Below are positions 5,454 to 12,164 of a stretch of DNA of 26,032 bases, piece after piece. The notes beneath the pieces were generated by a model, which was not told the DNA's origin, did not search any database, and saw nothing but the letters and a program-made list of their open reading frames with translations. A program made the position numbers and the translations under genes. Location: the NCBI GenBank assembly GCA_904501765.1, contig CAJGCM010000015.1, positions 1-26,032 on the forward strand, read 5' to 3'. Origin of the DNA: an uncultured Clostridia bacterium (GTDB lineage Bacteria > Bacillota > Clostridia > Oscillospirales > CAG-272). How positions within the stretch are numbered: the first letter of the stretch is position 1; every line of letters starts with the position of its first letter.

Positions 5454-7394
5454 ATGGAAAAATTTTATTTGACAACAGCCATAGCATACGCATCACGTAA
5501 GCCCCATTTTGGAAACACCTATGAGATTATAATGTCTGACGCCTTCGCAAGATTTCAGCGCCAGATGGGTAAGGACGTATTTTTCTGCACAGGTACCGAC
5601 GAGCACGGTCAGAAAATCGAGGAATATGCAAAGGCTGCGGGAATTACGCCTAAAGCCTACGTAGACGGCGTAGCAGAGCAGATTAAGGGCATATGGGACC
5701 TTATGGGAACGAGCTACGATTACTTTATAAGAACAACGGACGCAAATCACGAGGCGGCGGTTGCCAAGATTTTCCGCCGATTCTATGAGAGCGGAGATAT
5801 ATACAAGGGGTACTATGAGGGGTGGTATTGCACTCCCTGCGAGTCATTCTTTACCAATACCCAGGTAGAGGGCGGAAAATGCCCCGACTGCGGCAGAGAG
5901 GTAAGTCAGGCAAAGGAAGAGGCGTATTTCTTCAGAATGTCCAAATATGCCGACAGGCTTATGAAATATATAGACGAGCATCCCGAGTTTATAGAGCCGG
6001 AGAGCCGCAAGAAGGAAATGGTAAATAATTTCCTCAAGGCAGGGCTTCAGGACCTTTGCGTATCCAGGACCTCGTTTAAATGGGGAATACCCGTTGATTT
6101 TGACGACAAGCACGTAGTTTACGTATGGCTTGACGCTCTTACTAACTATATAACGGCCCTGGGCTACGACCCCGATAAATCCTACGAGGAGCAGAGTGAG
6201 CATTTTCGCAAATATTGGCCCGCCGACGTTCATATTATCGGTAAGGACATTCTCCGCTTCCACACGATTTATTGGCCTATATTCTTAATGGCGCTTGACC
6301 TGCCACTTCCGAAAAAGGTATTCGGGCACCCCTGGTTCAATTCGGGCAACGATAAAATGAGTAAATCCAAGGGCAACGTTATATATGCGGACGAGCTTGC
6401 CGAGTATTTCGGAGTTGACGGTGTACGCTATTATGCTCTTTCCGAGATGCCCTATAATTCCGACGGAACTATAACCTATGAGAACGTTCTGACAAGATAT
6501 AACAACGACCTTGCAAATAACCTTGGTAACCTTGTCAGCAGAACTCACGCTATGACCATCAAATATTTTGACGGTAGAGTACCTGTTCCCGCAGACGAAT
6601 GTGAGCTTGACGCAGACCTTAAGAACACAGTGCTTTCGGCGGTTAAGAAATCTGCTGAGCTTATGGGAGCGTACCACGTTGCGGATTCTCTTGAGGTTCT
6701 CTTCTCAGCGCTTCGCCGCGCAAACAAATATATCGACGAAACAACCCCCTGGGTTTTAGCAAAGGACGAGGCAAACAAAGAAAGGCTCGGTACAGTTATA
6801 TACAACCTTCTTGAAACTGTAAGAATAGCAGCCGTTGTGCTTACACCTTACTTGCCCACGACAGCAGAGAGAATATTCAAGGAGCTCAGAACCGATAAAA
6901 AGGATTATGAAACCGTAAGAGCCTTTGGTGCGCTTGAGGCTGGTAACCTTCTCGGCGAATCCTCACTCCTGTTTGCAAGAGTTGACGAGAAGAAGCTCTT
7001 TGAAGCGATAGAAGAAAAGGCAAAGGCTGCCGCGGCTCTCGCAAAGGAAAAGGAGGAGCCCACCGACAGAGAAGAGGAAATCGGCATCGAGCATTTTGCT
7101 AAGGTTGAATTAAGATGCGCAAAAATTCTTGAATGTGAGCCTGTTCCAAAGGCTAAAAAGCTCTTGAAGCTTCAGGTTGACTTAGGCTTTGAGCGCCGCC
7201 AGGTGGTTTCGGGAATCGCTAAATTCTATAAGCCCGAGGAGCTTATCGGAAAAAAGGTTGTCCTTGTATGTAACCTTAAGCCCGTAAAGCTCTGCGGAGT
7301 TGATTCCTGCGGAATGCTTCTTGCCTCGGGTGAGGAGGACGTAAGGGTCATTTTCCTTGACGACTCTGTAAAATGCGGAGAAAGAATTCACTGA
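5454..7394 (+). CDS. metG: Methionyl-tRNA synthetase
   Basis: The 646-aa class I aminoacyl-tRNA synthetase charges tRNA-Met in the cytosol. The HIGH motif appears as PHFGN (residues 18-22) in AIAYASRKPHFGNTYE, followed by CTGTDEHGQKI. A zinc knuckle contains CTPCESFF and CPDCGR. The KMSKS loop is NDKMSKSKGN. The alpha-helical anticodon domain includes ETTPWVLAKDE. The C-terminal 110 residues are the Trbp111-like tRNA-binding domain (FAKVELRCAKILECE, VVSGIAKFYKPEEL, GMLLASG) that also dimerises. Start ATG 5454 has AAGGAGG about 11 bases upstream. tatD follows after one base, so the two are translationally linked, as in the metS-yabD neighbourhood of Bacillus. Confidence 0.98.
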   Translation: MEKFYLTTAIAYASRKPHFGNTYEIIMSDAFARFQRQMGKDVFFCTGTDEHGQKIEEYAKAAGITPKAYVDGVAEQIKGIWDLMGTSYDYFIRTTDANHEAAVAKIFRRFYESGDIYKGYYEGWYCTPCESFFTNTQVEGGKCPDCGREVSQAKEEAYFFRMSKYADRLMKYIDEHPEFIEPESRKKEMVNNFLKAGLQDLCVSRTSFKWGIPVDFDDKHVVYVWLDALTNYITALGYDPDKSYEEQSEHFRKYWPADVHIIGKDILRFHTIYWPIFLMALDLPLPKKVFGHPWFNSGNDKMSKSKGNVIYADELAEYFGVDGVRYYALSEMPYNSDGTITYENVLTRYNNDLANNLGNLVSRTHAMTIKYFDGRVPVPADECELDADLKNTVLSAVKKSAELMGAYHVADSLEVLFSALRRANKYIDETTPWVLAKDEANKERLGTVIYNLLETVRIAAVVLTPYLPTTAERIFKELRTDKKDYETVRAFGALEAGNLLGESSLLFARVDEKKLFEAIEEKAKAAAALAKEKEEPTDREEEIGIEHFAKVELRCAKILECEPVPKAKKLLKLQVDLGFERRQVVSGIAKFYKPEELIGKKVVLVCNLKPVKLCGVDSCGMLLASGEEDVRVIFLDDSVKCGERIH

Positions 7395-7395
7395 T

Positions 7396-8184
7396 ATGAA
7401 ATACTTTGATTCACACGCCCACTACTATGACGAGCGCTTTTGTGAAGAAAGTGAAAAGGGTGCCGACGGTATTCTCGGCACTCTCTTTTCTTCAGACGTA
7501 TCGGGTGTTGTAAACGTTGGTACAAGCCCCGAAAGCTGCCGTTTAGCGGCAGAACAGGCGAAGCGCTATGCCGGAATGTATACAGCACTGGGTATTCACC
7601 CATCGGACGCTCTTTTTATAAAGGAGCCTATGGAAGAGGCTCTTTTGTTAATCGAGGGTATGATTTCGGATAAGAGCAACAAATGCGTAGCTCTTGGAGA
7701 AATCGGACTCGATTATCACTATGATAATACCGATAAGCCCCTTCAGTGGAAATACCTTGAAGCGCAGTTTGATATGGCTGAGCGGCTCGCACTGCCCGTG
7801 GTTATACACGACAGAGATGCCCACGGAGATATTATGGCGGCGGTGAGAAATTTTCCGAGGGTGAAGGGGGTATTTCACAGCTTTTCCGGCTCTGCTGAGA
7901 TGGCAGAGGAGCTTGTTGCGCTCGGATATATGATATCCTTCTCGGGGACGCTAACCTTCACAAACGCGAGAAAGCCTAAGGAGGCGGCAGCAGTCGTGCC
8001 TACCGATAGGCTGCTCATAGAAACCGACTGCCCCTATCTTGCGCCTCACCCAAAAAGAGGAACCCTTAATCATTCGGGAAATCTCGTTTACACCAATAGA
8101 GTACTTGCCGAAATCAAGGGTATCGAGGAAGAGGAGTGCGCTATTTTAACGGAAGCTAACGCAAGGAGGTTTTTCGGATTATGA
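7396..8184 (+). CDS. TatD family metal-dependent deoxyribonuclease
   Basis: The 262-aa TIM-barrel hydrolase belongs to the TatD/YcfH (YabD) group, which cleaves DNA 3' to 5' and has been tied to DNA repair and quality control. Metal ligands are visible: the HAH motif (FDSHAHYYDERF), Glu in ALGEIGLDYHYD, VIHDRDAH, FHSFSGS and the late Asp in IETDCPYLAP; HPKRGTLNHSGNL follows as in the family. The start overlaps the end of metG by near contact (one intervening base). The stop codon overlaps the start of the next gene by 4 bases (ATGA), so translation is coupled. Exact substrate is not shown by sequence. Confidence 0.94.
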   Translation: MKYFDSHAHYYDERFCEESEKGADGILGTLFSSDVSGVVNVGTSPESCRLAAEQAKRYAGMYTALGIHPSDALFIKEPMEEALLLIEGMISDKSNKCVALGEIGLDYHYDNTDKPLQWKYLEAQFDMAERLALPVVIHDRDAHGDIMAAVRNFPRVKGVFHSFSGSAEMAEELVALGYMISFSGTLTFTNARKPKEAAAVVPTDRLLIETDCPYLAPHPKRGTLNHSGNLVYTNRVLAEIKGIEEEECAILTEANARRFFGL

Positions 8185-8831
8185 AAAACGGCGCGGAAAA
8201 GAAAATTCACCGAGCGATGACGGTGGCTTATCCTGTCGGAGCGGGACTTTATATAAACCTTACCAATAAATGCAGCAACAGATGCGAGTTCTGCATAAGA
8301 AATAACGGTGACGGAGCCTATGGCTCAGACTCTCTTTGGCTCGAGCACGAGCCTTGTGAAAAAGAGGTTATGGATGCGGTTTTAAGCTTCGATTTATCGG
8401 AATTTTCCGAGGTCGTGTTCTGCGGATACGGCGAGCCGTCCTGCCGTCTTGATTTAGCCGTGTCAGTGGCTAAGAAAATCAAAGCCGCATATCCCTCGGT
8501 CAAGACGAGAATAAATACTAACGGTCAGTCGGATTTAATTTTGGGCTATAATACTGCGCCTATGTACCGAGGCGCCTTTGATACCGTGTCTATCAGCCTG
8601 AATGCTCCGAGCCGTGAAAAATATCAAAGTATATGTCACTCCGTGTATGGGTGCGAAGCCTTTGATGCTATTCTCCGCTTTGCAGGTAACGTAAAGTGCG
8701 AGGTTGAGTGTACTGTATTTTCGGTGGTGAAGGAAAGTATGAGTGACTGTGAGCTTGAGGAATGCCGAAATCTTGCGTGTTCCTTGGGAATCCCTTTAAG
8801 AGTGAGGGAATATATAGGCCCCGATAACTAA
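8181..8831 (+). CDS. TatD-associated radical SAM protein
   Basis: The 216-aa protein carries a radical SAM CX3CX2C motif in LTNKCSNRCEFCIRN (Cys at about 32, 36 and 39), the GE motif in FCGYGEPSC, and SISLNAPSREKY later in the barrel. It is shorter than usual radical SAM enzymes and has no SPASM or auxiliary-cluster cysteine array at its end. The family is known as radical SAM, TatD-associated, because it is encoded next to tatD or fused to it; its reaction has not been described to my knowledge. The ATG overlaps the tatD stop by 4 bases. The operon ends soon after, facing the minus-strand LysM gene. The family call is strong; the role is open. Confidence 0.92.
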   Translation: MKNGAEKKIHRAMTVAYPVGAGLYINLTNKCSNRCEFCIRNNGDGAYGSDSLWLEHEPCEKEVMDAVLSFDLSEFSEVVFCGYGEPSCRLDLAVSVAKKIKAAYPSVKTRINTNGQSDLILGYNTAPMYRGAFDTVSISLNAPSREKYQSICHSVYGCEAFDAILRFAGNVKCEVECTVFSVVKESMSDCELEECRNLACSLGIPLRVREYIGPDN

Positions 8832-8854
8832 CTTCCTTACCAATATTTGAACAC

Positions 8855-10009
8855 CTACTCCTCGAGCCCCGCAAGAGAGTAATCAGCTCTTGCAAAGCAC
8901 ACGTTAAATAAGCTTAAATAAGAGGTCGGCACGGTTGCTATATCGAACGCCACCCCTAAAAATCCCGCTTCGGAGCCAAGCTCCAGTCGGGATTTTACTT
9001 TTTCAAGGGAAGGGAAACTGACAGAGCAAGGCTCTCTTTTGCCCCTTGTGTATTTATTAAAGCTGTAGGTGCAAAGCTTATCCTCTGTTTTCTCAATTTT
9101 TATCCCTCGTCTTTCGGCAATTTTCAGAGCATCGCAAATCTCCATAAAACCGCATTCTGATTTAGCTAAGGTTTCTGTGCTTATAAATGCCTTTGAGCTT
9201 TCGGCAATCTCAGAGTAAGCGCATATTTCCTCTTCCTCGCCGATTTTTGCAAAAAGTATAGCTCCGTCGGCGATATCGCAAATTTCATAGTTACTCCCCT
9301 TGTAGCCTGCAGCGAACAAAATAAGGTCGCAGCCGATAAGCTGCTTTCTGAGGTTCAGCATAAATGAGGAAAATTCGTTCGGGTATTTCAGCATAGCTTC
9401 CCCTGCGCATATATAGATTCCACGGAAACCATCGGTTTTGGCAAGAGCTATCATATCGCAGATAAGCTTTTCCAAATCTCCGGTAAGAAAAGCGCCGGCT
9501 GTTGTATCGGAAAAGCCAATAAGAGAAATCTTCCCCGAGCGGTTAAGGCTCTGGCGCAGGACGGAGTCGTCAAAATGCCGCCTTACTCCGCCATCTGAAA
9601 TCTCCATAGCCTCCGATATGACGTAAGTAAGGTAGGGGAGAGTCCTTCTTAGCTTTCCGGCTGTACAGCTTTTGTTGAGAAATCCGACAGCCGAAGCAAC
9701 TCCCAAGGGAGGAGTGTCAAATTTCACTGAAAGAATTTGTCCCGGGCGTACCTTTTCTTTTCCGCAAAGCGAAGGGTTGTTTGCGATAAGAGTGTTCTTT
9801 TTAATACCGAATCTTTGAGCTACTGAGGTTAGAGTTTCGGTACCTCTTACCGTAGCAGTTCTCGTCGGGGTAAGTATAAGCAGCTCCTCGCCCACAGCAA
9901 GTCTGTCCGACAAAAGACCGTTATCCTCTAAAATCTTCGTAGGTTGAACGGAGTATTGTCGGGCTATCTTGTAAATGGTGTCGGATGCGGATGTTGTGTG
10001 TATGTGCAT
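8855..10009 (-). CDS. LysM protein with a degenerate GH18-like domain (SleL/YaaH-like)
   Basis: This 384-aa protein has two LysM repeats (residues about 2-45, MHIHTTSASDTIYKIARQY, and about 53-100, TATVRGTETLTSVAQRFGI ... VRPGQIL). A barrel-like domain similar to spore YaaH/SleL glycosidases follows (YLTYVISEAMEIS, ending in GFLGVAFDIATVP). LysM binds peptidoglycan or spore cortex. In active GH18 enzymes the DxxDxDxE strand carries the catalytic acid; the matching position here reads GFRGIYICAGEAM, so the catalytic pattern appears lost. No signal peptide is visible, as for spore coat/cortex proteins made in the mother cell. ATG 10009 has AAGGAG 6-7 bases upstream, and a sigma-K-like promoter precedes it. 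A spore-structure or binding role is inferred. Confidence 0.82.
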   Translation of the reverse strand: MHIHTTSASDTIYKIARQYSVQPTKILEDNGLLSDRLAVGEELLILTPTRTATVRGTETLTSVAQRFGIKKNTLIANNPSLCGKEKVRPGQILSVKFDTPPLGVASAVGFLNKSCTAGKLRRTLPYLTYVISEAMEISDGGVRRHFDDSVLRQSLNRSGKISLIGFSDTTAGAFLTGDLEKLICDMIALAKTDGFRGIYICAGEAMLKYPNEFSSFMLNLRKQLIGCDLILFAAGYKGSNYEICDIADGAILFAKIGEEEEICAYSEIAESSKAFISTETLAKSECGFMEICDALKIAERRGIKIEKTEDKLCTYSFNKYTRGKREPCSVSFPSLEKVKSRLELGSEAGFLGVAFDIATVPTSYLSLFNVCFARADYSLAGLEE

Positions 10010-10034
10010 AAAGTTCTCCTTTATCCTTTTTATG

Positions 10035-10062
10035 TAATATATGCATAAGCTTGTGAAAATGT
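10035..10062 (-). promoter_or_regulatory. Sigma-K-like sporulation promoter
   Basis: On the minus strand AC (10061-10062), 17 bp, then CATATATTA (10035-10043) agree with the Bacillus sigma-K consensus AC-N17-CATAnnnTA. It is placed 26 bases before ATG 10009 of the LysM/GH18-like gene. No good sigma-A pair was found there. The motif is short, so chance cannot be excluded. Confidence 0.5.
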
Positions 10063-10162
10063 GGCGCTGAAATTTAAAAGTCACACTCAATACAAAATTT
10101 TATCATTTTTCTTTATCGTAAACGGTCGAAATGCGTTGCTTTATAAAAAAGTTTTTTCGGGG

Positions 10163-10191
10163 TTGCAAAAGTAACAGTTTTATGTTAGAAT
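10163..10191 (+). promoter_or_regulatory. Promoter of the PqqD-like/peptidase operon
   Basis: TTGCAA (10163-10168) and TAGAAT (10186-10191) are 17 bp apart. Start near 10198 excludes longer upstream starts for the first gene. Confidence 0.65.
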
Positions 10192-10232
10192 ATATCGGTA
10201 AAGTAAATTCATTAAAAAGGACGGCATATTTT

Positions 10233-10499
10233 ATGAAAATCAAGAAGGGCTTTGTGCTTCAGAAGGTTTCAGGTAGCTATCTTGCCTGCGCAACAGGAAA
10301 GGTTGCGGGTGAATTTTCGGGTCTTGTCAGAATGAACGAAACGGGTGTTTTTATCTGGAATCTTCTTTCAGAGGATATAAGCGAGGAAAAAATAGTAGAA
10401 AAAATGGTTGAAGGCTTCGGGATTTCTCCGGAAATAGCAGAGGCAGATGTTAAAGCGTTCGTTAAAAATCTTCGAGATAACGGGATTTTAGAGATATGA
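10233..10499 (+). CDS. PqqD-like peptide-chaperone (RiPP recognition element) protein
   Basis: This 88-aa protein fits the PqqD family: IKKGFVLQKVSGSYL, GLVRMNETGVFIWNLLSED, then a helical half ending ADVKAFVKNLRDNGILEI. The family is a winged-helix RiPP recognition element that binds leader peptides and presents them to modifying enzymes. A longer frame begins at 10131, but the promoter lies inside it, and ATG 10233 follows AAAAGGACGG, so the short form is taken. The stop overlaps the start of the next gene by 4 bases (ATGA). No precursor peptide, radical SAM-SPASM enzyme or transporter is adjacent, so the partner is unknown. Confidence 0.87.
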   Translation: MKIKKGFVLQKVSGSYLACATGKVAGEFSGLVRMNETGVFIWNLLSEDISEEKIVEKMVEGFGISPEIAEADVKAFVKNLRDNGILEI

Positions 10500-10966
10500 A
10501 TGGCGCTTGTGTCAGCGGATATTCGGGAATAGAGGAGCAGCTGTTAAAATACGGCAACGTAGCCTCGGTTACAGAGGGCGAGAGTATGAAGCCCCTCTTT
10601 AAAACTCATAGAGATACAGTAGTTATAGAGCGAGTGGAATCCGGGTTAAAGAAATACGACGTTGTTCTCTATAAATCGGGTGGGAATTTCGTTCTTCATA
10701 GAATAGTTAAGCTCCTTCCCAAAAAGGGCGTGTATATAATAAGAGGAGATAATACCTATCGCAACGAATATGTGCCGCCCTCGGATATAATAGGAAGGCT
10801 CAGCGGCTTTAACAGAGCAGGCCGTGGCTATACGAGTGTTGAATCCGGAGGGTACAGGTTTTATTCGAAGGTATGGGTTTTCATATATCCTATCCGCTAC
10901 GTTCTTCATTTTCCCATAGCATTTTTTAAGAGAGTTTTCAGAAAAATATTCAGAAAAAGAAAATAA
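10496..10966 (+). CDS. S24/S26 family (signal-peptidase-like) serine peptidase
   Basis: The 156-aa protein has the nucleophile motif TEGESMKPLF (Ser about residue 30), YDVVLYKSGGNFVLHRIVKL and YIIRGDNTYRNE, the usual boxes of S24/S26 peptidases. A His follows the second beta strand (LHR), suggesting a Ser-His dyad as in SipW/archaeal-type signal peptidases rather than Ser-Lys. The C-terminus has a hydrophobic stretch (VWVFIYPIRYVLHFPIAFF) and a strongly basic tail (KRVFRKIFRKRK), so it is probably membrane attached. It is translationally coupled to the PqqD-like gene. This pair is common in Firmicutes, often beside RiPP-like genes, and maturation or export of a peptide is a reasonable inference, but no substrate is visible. 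Confidence 0.86.
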   Translation: MNGACVSGYSGIEEQLLKYGNVASVTEGESMKPLFKTHRDTVVIERVESGLKKYDVVLYKSGGNFVLHRIVKLLPKKGVYIIRGDNTYRNEYVPPSDIIGRLSGFNRAGRGYTSVESGGYRFYSKVWVFIYPIRYVLHFPIAFFKRVFRKIFRKRK

Positions 10967-11038
10967 AATCCAACAGGGGCTGTACTCTAAAAAGACAGCT
11001 TTTAATTTCAATAGAAAATAGTACCTACCGACAACAAA

Positions 11039-11078
11039 AGGACAGAGAATGTTTTTTCACACTCTCTGTCCTCTTTTT
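11039..11078. terminator. Bidirectional terminator between peptidase and DtxR-type genes
   Basis: AGGACAGAGAATG (11039-11051) pairs with CACTCTCTGTCCT (11060-11072) with one mismatch, followed by CTTTTT on the plus strand and TTTTGTTGT on the minus strand. A compact hairpin CCCC-GCAA-GGGG follows at about 11081-11092. Confidence 0.85.
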
Positions 11079-11125
11079 AACCCCGCAAGGGGTTTCGTAT
11101 TTTCCTTTTATTGTGCTTACGAGTA

Positions 11126-11488
11126 TTATTTTTCAATAAAAGCCTTCATAGCGGCGTAGGTTTCGTCGCTTATGGCGTGTTCCATTTTACAAGCGTCCTC
11201 TGCGGCAACCTCAGGGGAAACACCAAGCTTCACGAGGAGGGTTGTCAGAATTCTGTGCCTGTTGTATATCTTTTCGGCAACTGTGCGCCCTTCCTCAGTG
11301 AGAGCTATATGACCAAGCTCGTCAACCGTGATAAAGCCGCCGTTTTTAAGAAGACCCACAGCTCGGCTTACGGAGGGCTTTGAATATCCCATCTCCTCGC
11401 ATATATCAATAGACCGCACCGCCGAAAGCTTTTTTGTCAGCACGAGTATTGTTTCGAGATACATCTCTCCCGATTCCTGAATACGCAT
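11126..11488 (-). CDS. DtxR-type iron-dependent transcriptional regulator
   Basis: This 120-aa repressor consists of the N-terminal winged helix (ICEEMGYSKPSVSRAVGLLKNGGFITVD, LTEEGR) and the metal/dimerisation domain (YNRHRILTTLL ... ACKMEHAISDETY). The C-terminal SH3-like domain of DtxR is absent. Visible ligands match DtxR: Met9 in GEMYLETI (DtxR Met10), Cys100, Glu103 and His104 in CKMEH, and His78. MntR proteins carry Asp instead of Met here, so an Fe(II) sensor is favoured. A longer frame starts at 11647, but ATG 11488 has GGAAGGAGGG just upstream and the promoter lies at 11518-11546. It is divergent from feoA, whose promoter has two DtxR-like boxes, so it is the likely repressor of the feo operon. 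Confidence 0.9.
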   Translation of the reverse strand: MRIQESGEMYLETILVLTKKLSAVRSIDICEEMGYSKPSVSRAVGLLKNGGFITVDELGHIALTEEGRTVAEKIYNRHRILTTLLVKLGVSPEVAAEDACKMEHAISDETYAAMKAFIEK

Positions 11489-11517
11489 AAAAAGCGCCCT
11501 CCTTCCTTTTTTATAGT

Positions 11518-11546
11518 ATTTTACCATATTTGTCAGAAAAAAGCAA
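11518..11546 (-). promoter_or_regulatory. Promoter of the DtxR-type gene
   Basis: Minus-strand TTGCTT (11541-11546) and TAAAAT (11518-11523) are 17 bp apart. No iron box overlaps it, so the regulator gene may be expressed constitutively. The remaining gap to the feo promoter (about 11550-11700) shows no gene. Confidence 0.6.
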
Positions 11547-11709
11547 TATATTAAATGAAAGATACTGAAAAGCTGCAAAAGGGTTCGGCTTCCAAGTCTT
11601 AACCTTACCCTTTTTAAAAGCCTTTTGTGCATTTTTTCGTCTGTCAAAAGCTATTTGTCTCGAAGTATTTGTGCAAAAAGCTGAAAATGTCTGAAATCTT
11701 GTAAAAGTA

Positions 11710-11738
11710 TTGACAAAATATAAAAAAACGAGTATAAT
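11710..11738 (+). promoter_or_regulatory. Consensus promoter of the feo operon
   Basis: TTGACA (11710-11715) and TATAAT (11733-11738) match the sigma-A consensus exactly with 17-bp spacing. Transcription would begin near 11745, at the edge of the first iron box. Confidence 0.88.
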
Positions 11739-11747
11739 TTTCCTGTA

Positions 11748-11765
11748 AGTTAGCCTACGCTAACT
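11748..11765. promoter_or_regulatory. DtxR-like iron box 1
   Basis: AGTTAGCCTACGCTAACT is a palindrome (AGTTAGC / GCTAACT) resembling the DtxR consensus TTAGGTTAGCCTAACCTAA. It begins at the predicted transcription start of feoA. Confidence 0.7.
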
Positions 11766-11778
11766 ATATATTTACGCT

Positions 11779-11804
11779 CGACGGTTAGCCTATGCTAACT
11801 GTCG
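11779..11804. promoter_or_regulatory. DtxR-like iron box 2
   Basis: The core GGTTAGCCTATGCTAACT (11783-11800) is a close copy of box 1. The palindrome extends to 11-bp arms CGACGGTTAGC / GCTAACTGTCG with one mismatch. The two box centres are 35 bp apart. Confidence 0.7.
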
Positions 11805-11870
11805 TGACAAATAGCGAAAAACAAAAAAGACGTTGATTTATAGCAGCGTGCTTATTTTGGGAGGAAAACT

Positions 11871-12095
11871 ATGCTCACTCTGAAGGATGCAAAAATTGGA
11901 GAGTCGGTGAAGGTTGTAAAAATTCACGGAGAAGGAGCGCTGAAGCGCAGAATTATGGATATGGGTATTACTAAGGGAATTGATATACGCATACGCAAGG
12001 TTGCGCCCCTCGGTGACCCTATGGAGCTGACCGTCAGAGGCTACGAGCTTTCAATAAGACGCGCCGATGCGGAAATGATTGAAATAGAAAGATAG
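11871..12095 (+). CDS. feoA: FeoA, ferrous iron transport accessory protein
   Basis: The 74-aa SH3-like protein shows the family pattern: LKDAKIGESVKVVKIHGEG, LKRRIMDMGITKGIDIRI, KVAPLGDPMELTVRGYELSIRRADAEMIEI. FeoA works with FeoB at the inner face of the membrane, though its precise job is unsettled. ATG 11871 has TTGGGAGG 6-7 bases upstream. It is the first gene of feoA-feoB-Cys-rich protein and lies behind an iron-box promoter, so repression in iron-replete cells is expected. A hairpin (ACCGAT ... ATCGGT with inner GCCG-TCA-CGGC, about 12104-12135) separates it from feoB. Confidence 0.96.
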   Translation: MLTLKDAKIGESVKVVKIHGEGALKRRIMDMGITKGIDIRIRKVAPLGDPMELTVRGYELSIRRADAEMIEIER

Positions 12096-12164
12096 TCTTT
12101 TGACCGATTTCATAGCAGCCGTCACGGCATCGGTTACTTATTATAAGAAAGGAAAAAAGCACAA

